Translations under genes and position numbers: made by a program
Assembly: GCF_905171765.1 (NCBI RefSeq)
Contig: NC_053392.1
Span: forward strand, 34,914,956 to 34,978,955
Direction: 5' to 3'
Length of the DNA: 64,000 bases
Source: Bufo bufo
Lineage: Eukaryota > Chordata > Amphibia > Anura > Bufonidae
Part shown: piece after piece, positions 57,301-64,000 of the stretch
Layout: every line of letters begins with the position of its first letter
How positions within the stretch are numbered: position 1 is the stretch's first letter
The notes under the pieces: generated by a model
Databases searched by the model: none
The model's input: only the letters and a program-made list of their open reading frames with translations
What the model was told of the DNA's origin: nothing

Positions 57301-58104
57301 GAGGGAGGTGGCTATTTTTTCAGATGACACCTGGTCCTGGATGATGGTTTCATTGAGACGCCAGTTCCATTCCCGTGTAGGGAGGGTGGACAGTGATACC
57401 GTCAGAAAGACGGGGGCATGGTCTGACAACGTGATGCTGCCTATTCGGGTGTTTACAATTTGTTTGACATGCTCAGAGGAGAGAAAGACATAGTCCAATC
57501 TGTGGTGTGAGGACCTGGCATGGGAGTAGAATGAATAATCACGACCTGTAGGGTTCAGGGTACGCCAGGTGTCAATAACACCTAATTTACGCAGAGCCAC
57601 CCTCAGGCGTCTAAGACGGACATGAGTGATTGACGATCTCCCCGAGGAGGAGTCCAGGAGTGGGTCTAGAGTCACATTAAAATCTCCCCCCAGAATTACC
57701 ATACCATGTTTGAATGCAGCAAGCGCAGAGAGGGTCTGAACCAGCCATGCAACCTGTCCCCTATTAGGCGCGTAAATATTGGCCAGTGTAACCGGTGTGC
57801 CTGCTATAGAGCCCTTCACAAATAAGTACCGGCCATCAGGATCCGAGGAGGAGGCTGTAACCGCAAAGGGCACCTGCTTGTGAATGGCAATACTGACACC
57901 CCGGCTAGCGGAGGTCTGCGCACTGTGGAACCACTGAGTGAACTTTTTGGAAGGAAGATTGGGAATCTTACCTGCCCGAAAATGCGTCTCTTGAAAAAAG
58001 GCAATCGAGACTTTGTCTTTTTGTAGCAAGGAAATCACCTGGGATCTTTTGCGCGGCTCGTTCAGGCCCCGGACATTAAGGGATGAGACTACAAGAGAAG
58101 CCAT
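54315..58104 (-). pseudogene. LINE C ORF2: APE endonuclease and reverse transcriptase, one frameshift
   Basis: From the ATG at 58104 the frame encodes an APE endonuclease with all expected motifs: N10 in SSLNVRG, E39 in FQETHF, D141/N143 in GGDFNV, D204 in HRLDYVF and SDHAPV at 227-232. The reverse transcriptase follows (YRPISLLN near 537-544, D606 in STDAEKAFD, GTRQGCPLSP near 662-671, FADDLL at 706-711), then the ISWIGRKNYLKTF region. The frame ends at 54841. The true C-terminus continues in another frame from about 54950 to 54315 and holds the zinc knuckle CWRCGTEKGSLSHIWWSC. The switch falls at a run of seven G at 54952-54958 (C on the coding strand), so a one-base homopolymer change is the break. 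If it is a sequencing error, ORF2 would be complete. ORF2 would nick the target and copy the RNA there. Confidence 0.93.
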
Positions 58105-58632
58105 TTTAAGTCAGTGGGAAAGCACATTGCAATCAAGGTCTGAGCGAACCAAGCAAGAACATTAGGGTGGGAAAAGAGGACACAAGAGGGGAAACACATG
58201 AGGGCAAAAGAAGGTAGAGAAAACGGCAAACAATTATTCAAAATCACGTAGTGCAATTCTAAGAGCTCCACGGAGCGCCTGTGAACCAGAGGATCCTTTC
58301 TCATCACGGACTGGTGCCGGGATCCATCAGGCGGGGGGTCTCGTAGAGCCGGAATAGGCCAAGAAAAGGCCATTAGGTAACAAGGAAGTCAATGAGGGAG
58401 ACATTGGCAAACAAATCCCCTATGCTGAAGGGGTGGGAGGGGAGAGGTGAATAAAACTCAGGAAGGTAAGGTCCACAGGGAGGTGAACAAAGGCCTGATC
58501 ACATCCAGAAAGGCCTTATCAAAAAACTGGGCGGCCCTGATGCATGTCCTGAACAGCAAAACAGAAGAAATCTTCAGGAGAACACCGGAACTATGGCCGG
58601 CAAAAGATGGCAACCTTCATAGCAGGAAGGCT

Positions 58633-59730
58633 TCAGCGATGAGGAGAGCGTCCCGCAGCAGTGGAAGCTTGAGAACCCAGGCTGGATCGGGCTTTCTTCC
58701 CGGCCGGTACAAGGGACCAGGTTTCTGCAGTAGGAGGCGAGGGTATAGGGTCTCCCTGGTCCGCTGGCATCCAGGGCGGGATTTTAATCGGCTCTATACC
58801 CAGTGAGACCCAGGCTCCGGACAAGTCCTGTGGTGTGCGTATGGTAATCTGCCTTCCGTTTTTGATGACGGCCAAGCCAAAGGGGAACAACCAGCGAAAC
58901 TGGGTCCCAGAGGATCTAAGAGCTTCTAGAAGTGGACGCAGAGTACGTCTCTTTGTCAGCGTGGAAGGTGCCAGGTCTTTAAAGAACTGCAGCTGCGAGC
59001 CTTCATATTCTAGACGGTCCGTCTCTCTACTGGCCTTCAAAAGAGCCGCAGTGTCCACAAAGCTGAGGATACCGCAGATAACATCTCTCGGAGGATCTGA
59101 AGCCTTTGGCTTGGGACGAAGAGCGCGGTGTATGCGTTCAATAACAATATTTGCTGCTCTTTCTGGATTCAAAAGATTCGCAAATATTTCTTTCGCGATT
59201 TTTTCGAGCGCTTCCGGTGCGAATATTTCAGGTATACCGCGGATGCGAATATTACGTCTGCGGCCGCGATTTTCCTGGTCTTCGATTCGCAGGAGGGCAT
59301 CGTTAATGAGATCTTTATGCGCACCCAGGGTAGAGCATGTTTCCTCACTAAAGCGAATAATCGCATCTTGCGAATTTTCCAGCGCCGCGACTCTCTGGCC
59401 GATGGAACGGAGATCGGTCTTTATTTCCGCCAAGTCCTGCTTCAGGGAAGCCAGAGCAGAATCCATAACTTCGCGCAGAATCGCTTTTGAAAGATTTGAT
59501 CCCCGCCGTCTGTTTTTATATTCGGAAGCATCCAAAATACTTCCCGCTTCTGAGCAGTCTTCCGCATCGGAGTGGAGTGAGGGAGCCGGTGCCATCTTAG
59601 GCGTCCCTGCAGCGGTGCCCTTGGCAGCTTTCCTCAGAAATTGCTCCATGTCAGGCTGTTTGGAGCGGTTCACAGGTGGGTCGACAGGTTCCCTGGGGCG
59701 ATCTCTCCCCGTTTTGCCCATTTTTAGCAT
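58633..59730 (-). CDS. LINE C ORF1: L1-type RNA-binding protein (coiled coil plus RRM)
   Basis: 365 codons from the ATG at 59730, no internal stop. A basic, Pro-rich head (about 1-45) and an acidic linker precede a heptad-rich coiled coil at about 84-152 (LKQDLAEIKTDLRSIGQRVA). The L1 ORF1p-type RRM then starts near NIRIRGIPE (about 160-168), followed by a C-terminal domain with RETDRLEYEGSQLQFFKDLA. This is the Transposase_22 architecture, which forms trimers and coats LINE RNA. It is unlike the zinc-knuckle ORF1 of LINE A, so two different ORF1 types share this satellite. The tail after about 320 is Pro/Ser-rich. Confidence 0.92.
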   Translation of the reverse strand: MLKMGKTGRDRPREPVDPPVNRSKQPDMEQFLRKAAKGTAAGTPKMAPAPSLHSDAEDCSEAGSILDASEYKNRRRGSNLSKAILREVMDSALASLKQDLAEIKTDLRSIGQRVAALENSQDAIIRFSEETCSTLGAHKDLINDALLRIEDQENRGRRRNIRIRGIPEIFAPEALEKIAKEIFANLLNPERAANIVIERIHRALRPKPKASDPPRDVICGILSFVDTAALLKASRETDRLEYEGSQLQFFKDLAPSTLTKRRTLRPLLEALRSSGTQFRWLFPFGLAVIKNGRQITIRTPQDLSGAWVSLGIEPIKIPPWMPADQGDPIPSPPTAETWSLVPAGKKARSSLGSQASTAAGRSPHR

Positions 59731-59822
59731 CTGAAAAGTGCTATTTAAGGGGATTTGTGCCGATTAGGAAGAGGAGCTCAGTCACCAGCAGCCATGCAGC
59801 TCAGCGGCCAAACTCCGCCCCC

Positions 59823-60803
59823 TAGTAGTAATATTCTTGTACATAGGAGCAGTATTATAGTAGTTATATTCTTGTACATAGGAGGCAGTATTATAGTAGT
59901 TATATTCTTGTACATAGGAGCAGTATTATAGTAGTTATATTCTTGTACATAGGAGGCAGTATTATAGTAGTTATATTCTTGTACATAGGGGCAGTATTAT
60001 AGTAGTTATATTCTTGTACATAGGACGCAGTATTCTAGTAGTTATATTCTTGTACATAGGAGTAGTATTATAGCAGTTATATTCTTGTACATAGGAGCAG
60101 TATTATAGTAGTCATATTCTTGTACATAGGAGCAGTATTATAGTAGTTATATTCGTGTACATAGGAGCAGTATTATAGTAGTTATATTCTTGTACATAGG
60201 AGCAGTATTATAGTAGTTATATTCTTGTACATAGGAGTAGTATTATAGTAGTTATATTCTTGTACATAGGAGCAGTATTATAGTAGTTATATTCGTGTAC
60301 ATAGGAGCAGTATTATAGTAGTTATATTCTTGTACATAGGAGCAGTATTATAGTAGTTATATTCTTGTACATAGGAGCAGTATTATAGTAGTTATATTCT
60401 TGTACATAGGAGGCAGTATTATAGTAGTTATATTCTTGTACATAGGAGTAGTATTATAGTAGTTATATTCTTGTACATAGGAGCAGTATTATAGTAGTTA
60501 TATTCTTGTACATAGGAGCAGTATTATAGTAGTTATATTCTTGTACATAGGAGCAGTATTATAGTAGTTATATTCGTGTACATAGGAGCAGTATTATAGT
60601 AGTTATATTCTTGTACATAGGAGCAGTATTATAGTAGTTATATTCTTGTACATAGGAGCAGTATTATAGTAGTTATATTCCTGTACATAGGAGCAGTATT
60701 ATAGTAGTTATATTCTTGTACATAGGAGCAGTATTATAGTAGTTATATTCTTGTACATAGGAGCAGTATTATAGTAGTTATATTCTTGTACATAGGAGGC
60801 AAT
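59823..60803 (-). repeat. 35-bp satellite, minus orientation, segment 3
   Basis: About 28 units right of LINE C, including 36-bp variants and GTATTCTAG and ATTCGTGTAC variants. It ends abruptly at ...CATAGGAGGC next to a LINE-like 3' end. Confidence 0.96.
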
Positions 60804-60844
60804 TTTTATTGTGAAAACAAACAAAAAAAATACAATTAAGATAC
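60804..60844 (-). mobile_element. 3' end of another minus-strand LINE, interrupted by an LTR element
   Basis: About 41 bases, A/T-rich. On the minus strand they end CACAATAAAAATT against satellite GCCTCCTATG. The sequence resembles the 3' end of LINE A (TTTTTATT, then AAAACA and TACAAT blocks in the same order). The rest of the LINE would lie beyond the LTR element, outside this window. A chance AT-rich stretch cannot be excluded. Confidence 0.4.
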
Positions 60845-61586
60845 TGTGGCGAAACCGACCTCGCCACTGGGTTTTGGAGAGGACTGGCTGCTGGCCTCTT
60901 GCCCCAGGATTATGGGCCATATACTAACTTTTAAACCCCTGAACCGATTCAAGTGAATTTTGGATAGGTTTGTCCCCAAGTTATACTGTTTAAATTGATG
61001 TAAGTTATATGTATGGCAAATGTGTGTTTAAATGGTGATGTCTGTTCTGTTGTCCTCACATGTGTATTGGCGATCTCCCTTTGTCCTCAGAGATAATTGG
61101 ATTGCTCTTCAGGTTGTCTGGACAGAGAGGAGGAAACCATGATGCATTGTGGGGATATGTTGTCCTATGTCCCAGTCTTCATTCTGGTCCTCTGGGGGCG
61201 TGAACGATTGGTTGCTGTAGTTACATTGTATGTGTTGTTAATTACTGATTGGTTGTATTTCAAACCCCTGTGGGCAGTACTATGTTTGTGGTTTATGAAT
61301 AAAAGAGGCTGTACGTGAAGTACAGGCGGACCACTGCTTGATCCTCAACACGGAGCCTTGTCTCGTTATTGGGGGGATTCGCTGTATGCTGTTAGAGGAC
61401 CGATTGCCAGGATTGTATGCTTTTCCTGTTCGTCTGCTAGCAGCTATTCGTGAGGTTCCAGTTTGGAGTGCTGTTTTGTATCCAGTTCGGGAGTTGGTGT
61501 TCTGCAGTAGCTGTGCCTGTCTCTCAGAAAGGGGCTTATCGCCTAAACAGATTTTAACCCCTTGTTTGCTGAAACGGTCTGTTACA
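60845..61586 (+). repeat. 5' LTR of the right-hand LTR element
   Basis: Starts TGTGGCGAAACCGACCTCGC and ends CGGTCTGTTACA. AATAAA lies at 61299-61304. Relative to the 3' LTR it lacks about 95 bp near position 61020. Confidence 0.9.
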
Positions 61587-61676
61587 TTGGTGGCAAGCAG
61601 CGGGATCGTTCCTACAGCCAGAAGGACAGCTACGGGAGACACCATTTCTGTGGATTCTACAATTTAAGGACAACGC

Positions 61677-63430
61677 ATGTCTCAGTACAGCGACCCTAAA
61701 AGCACCAGGATGGAACCAGCAGTGTTATACGAGGAGGAGGACCTGGATGGCCGGGATGCATTAAGGAAAGGCATCTGGTACGAGGCCCTGGATAATCTAC
61801 AATACCAGCGGGGTGAGAGTCTCCCCAGTGAAGAGCAGCGGTTGCAGAAGCAAGTGGCCCTGCGGATGCCCTTCCTGGGAGAGCAGCCTCTGGAGGAATG
61901 GGTGTGAAGGAACTAGAGCACCCGGGTATGGCAGGAGCTATGGCTGGAGGATGCCTACCAGGCGCTTTGGTGGTATATGGCACAGTATATACCCTGGACA
62001 GCCGAACATGACAAGCCAGAGGGAGAGGAGTTTTATGGTCCTGGCTTGTTATGGGAGTCCTTTGCAGAGCCTGACTTCGGGAGCCCTGCACAGTCCAGAC
62101 TTCAGGACATTTTTTATGAGAGGGAGGCTAGGCATGAGTGGGATGACCCCCATGAGGTAGAGCAAGACCTGGCTCACCTAGCAACCCTGGAGTGGGAACT
62201 GGAGCAGGACTACCGAGATCTCTTCCACTCCATTGAGAAGGCTCAGCAGGACGGTAAGGTGACAGACCCAGATCCAGACCCATTCAGCTGGGCAGATATT
62301 GTAGAGTGTTACTGGGAAGGACCCAGGTGGCCGGTAGAGATGGGACCGAGGTCTCTCCACCGGTCCTGCAGGGAATTGGGAGCCCAGTCTCCATTCCCCA
62401 GCGGCAGTGTGAAGTGCAGGGAGAGGAGAGCAGCGTCCTCCCTCTCCAGCAGCAGGCTGAGTTACAGGAGGCAGAGGTAGTTGTTCCTGCCCCCCAGCAG
62501 CAGAGTGATATGCCGGGAAGGCAGTGTGAAATGCAGGGAGAGGAGAGCAGCGTCCTCCCTCTCCAGCGGCAGGCTGAGTTACAGGGGGCAGAGGTAGTTG
62601 TTCCTGCCCCCCAGCAGCAGCATGATTTTTTGGGAATAGAGAGCCCAGTCTCCTTTCCCCAGCAGCAGGACACTGTATTGGGAGCAGAGACAGTCGGTCC
62701 TGTCCCCCAGCAGCAGCATGATTTTTTGGGAATAGAGAGCCCAGTCTCCTTTCCCCAGCAGCAGGACACTGTATTGGGAGCAGAGACAGTCGGTCCTGTC
62801 CCCCAGCAGCAGCATGATTTTTTGGGAATAGAGAGCCCAGTCTCCTTTCCCCAGCAGCAGGACACTGTATTGGGAGCGGAGACGGTCGGTCGCCCTCCCC
62901 AGCGGCTGGAAGTATGTATGGGAGAGGAGCTTGTTACCCCCTCTCCCCAGCGGCAGCTTAACGCACCAGGGGGAGACAGTAAGCCCCACAACAGTGCAGA
63001 TGGGACCGTGGTCTCTGCACTTACAGCACAGGGGGTAGAGACAGTCGGTCTCCCCCTCCAACAACCAGGCTCCAACCAGGCTTCTTCCGTGGTAGCGCTG
63101 GCACCAGGGCAGAGTACCGCTGATACCTGCCCACAAAGCAACCTCCACTCCAAGCCAGGGAGCAACACAGAGACCGAGAGTACGAGCTTCCAACACAACC
63201 TTGGTGGACTCACTGGACAGAGACAGGCTACTAAAGTCAACAGGTCCAGTATTTGGTTGTGGGTGGGCTGCCAGACTAACTCAGGTACCGACCGGCGTGA
63301 GGTCAGGTATCTGGTTAGTCTTCCCTGGGGGGGGGAGATGTGTGGCGAAACCGACCTCGCCACTGGGTTTTGGAGAGGACTGGCTGCTGGCCTCTTGCCC
63401 CAGGATTATGGGCCATATACTAACTTTTAA
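61677..63430 (+). pseudogene. Gag-like, acidic and Q-rich protein of the LTR element, broken
   Basis: A frame starts at the ATG at 61677 (MSQYSDPKSTRMEPA), about 90 bases after the LTR. It encodes an acidic, Trp/Tyr-containing region (EQDLAHLATLEWELEQDYRD) to about 62400, but two stops occur near 61905 and 61917. Around 62320-62400 the open reading moves to another frame that runs to 63430 and past the start of the 3' LTR. That part is Gln/Pro-rich with tandem 32-residue repeats (QQQHDFLGIESPVSFPQQQ start) and a duplicated GEESSVLPLQ block. No zinc knuckle, protease or polymerase motif is seen. I do not recognise the family. The position after a primer-binding site makes a gag-like role the best guess. 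Confidence 0.55.
62608..62895 (+). repeat. Three tandem ~96-bp repeats in the gag-like frame
   Basis: Near-identical copies beginning CAGCAGCAGCATGATTTTTT, each followed by a GGGAATAGAGAGCCCAGTCT segment. Being a multiple of three, they add 32 residues per copy. Two looser ~100-bp copies of a GTGAA[G/A]TGCAGGGAGAGG block precede them (about 62409-62600). Confidence 0.9.
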
Positions 63431-64000
63431 ACCCCTGAACCGATTCAAGTGAATTTTGGATAGGTTTGTCCCCAAGTTATACTGTTTAAATTGATGTAAG
63501 TTATATGTATGGCCAATGTAAACTCACAAAGTTGTAACAATTTATAATAAGTGTAACTTGTCAGCTTGGGAGGAAAATGCTGGGTGTGTTTCTATTGTGC
63601 CATTGTCCCATTGTGTGTTTAAATGGTGATGTCTGTTCTGTTGTATCTACATGTGTATTGGCGATCTCCCTTTGTCCTCAGAGATAATTGGATTGCTCTT
63701 CAGGTTGTCTGGACAGAGAGGAGGAAACCATGATGCATTGTGGGGATATGTTGTCCTATGTCCCAGTCTTCATTCTGGTCCTCTGGGGGCGTGAACGATT
63801 GGTTGCTGTAGTTACATTGTATGTGTTGTAAATTACTGATTGGTTGTATTTCAAACCCCTGTGGGCAGTACTATGTTTGTGGTTTATGAATAAAAGAGGC
63901 TGTACGTGAAGTACAGGCGGACCACTGCTTGATCCTCAACACGGAGCCTTGTCTCGTTATTGGGGGGATTCGCTGTATGCTGTTAGAAGACCGATTGCCA
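63341..64000 (+). repeat. 3' LTR of the right-hand LTR element, truncated by the window
   Basis: Matches the 5' LTR but carries about 95 extra bases near 63517-63611 and a few substitutions (GTCCTCACAT versus GTATCTACAT, GTTAATTAC versus GTAAATTAC, AGAGGACC versus AGAAGACC). About 660 bp is visible. Confidence 0.92.

Larger units (their letters stand above)
54053..59822 (-). mobile_element. LINE C: full-length L1/Tx1-type non-LTR retrotransposon, 5770 bp
   Basis: On the minus strand it has a ~90-bp 5' UTR, ORF1 (59730-58633), a 528-bp inter-ORF region, ORF2 (58104-54315, one frameshift) and a ~260-bp 3' UTR ending CAATAAAAAGAGATTTGGTT. The last base is joined directly to satellite AAGAATATAAC without poly(A). 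The target duplication is 16 bp (54037-54052 and 59823-59838, one mismatch). The insertion point and orientation in the repeat unit are the same as for LINE B. Confidence 0.93.
60845..64000 (+). mobile_element. LTR retroelement with gag-like frame but no pol, cut by the window end
   Basis: A 742-bp 5' LTR (60845-61586, TGTGGCGAAA to CTGTTACA) is followed by TTGGTGGCAAGCAGCGGG, which could be a primer-binding site starting TGG. A ~1.75-kb internal region ends in the purine tract GGGGGGGGGAGATG just before the second LTR at 63341. Protease, reverse transcriptase and integrase motifs are absent, so it looks non-autonomous. The 3' LTR runs past 64000, and no target duplication can be checked. Confidence 0.85.

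Noticed and set aside
58835..59734. Plus-strand 299-codon frame opposite LINE C ORF1
   Set aside because: Antisense shadow. The minus strand carries the coiled coil and RRM of an L1-type ORF1.
62284..63363. Minus-strand 359-codon Cys/Trp-rich frame
   Set aside because: Antisense of the Q-rich repeat region. Its Cys-rich repeats (CCCWGTGPTV type) are reverse-strand readings of CAG-rich units, not zinc fingers.

Overview
This window reads as vertebrate nuclear DNA made almost entirely of repeats, most likely from a frog or toad. The grounds are a very long AT-rich 35-bp satellite, L1/Tx1-type LINEs, a Tc1 transposon with IR/DR ends, a hAT element, several short hAT-like and TTAA-type elements of the kind common in anuran genomes, and a sushi-type chromovirus (Ty3/Gypsy). 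The species assignment is inference. I found no host protein-coding gene, rRNA, tRNA or CRISPR array. Every convincing reading frame belongs to a transposable element.

Layout. 0.7-11.5 kb: 35-bp satellite in plus orientation, interrupted by an ORF1-only LINE on the minus strand (A, 2.84-6.31 kb), a full-length Tc1 transposon with an open transposase (9.29-10.90 kb) and a hAT-type MITE (11.10-11.43 kb). 12.3-20.3 kb: a foldback element holding a 19-bp minisatellite, a 31-bp minisatellite in which most units carry a consensus 5' splice-site sequence, and several MITE or foldback repeats. 20.7-30.8 kb: a second, pyrimidine-rich 31-bp minisatellite split by a decayed 6.6-kb hAT element (itself holding a 38-bp minisatellite and a MITE) and by a 985-bp solo LTR. 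30.9-40.3 kb: a probable solo LTR, two 30-bp minisatellites, a 56-bp minisatellite, a LINE ORF1 fragment and a 26-bp minisatellite. 40.8-60.8 kb: the same 35-bp satellite in the opposite orientation, interrupted by two related LINEs. B (44.6-53.3 kb) is broken and carries a nested 5.3-kb chromovirus. C (54.05-59.8 kb) is full length. 60.8-64.0 kb: a short LINE 3' end, then an LTR element with a gag-like, Q-rich reading frame and no pol, cut by the window edge.

How the parts relate. The 35-bp satellite is the landing site for at least six insertions. LINEs B and C entered at exactly the same base of the repeat unit, in the same orientation, with 16-18-bp target duplications and no poly(A) tail. 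That makes a satellite-specific LINE lineage the strongest new hypothesis here. The chromovirus is recent by its LTRs (two substitutions in about 457 bp) and shows the sequence signature of self-primed reverse transcription, yet its gag-pol frame is broken in three places. The Tc1 element looks intact by eye.
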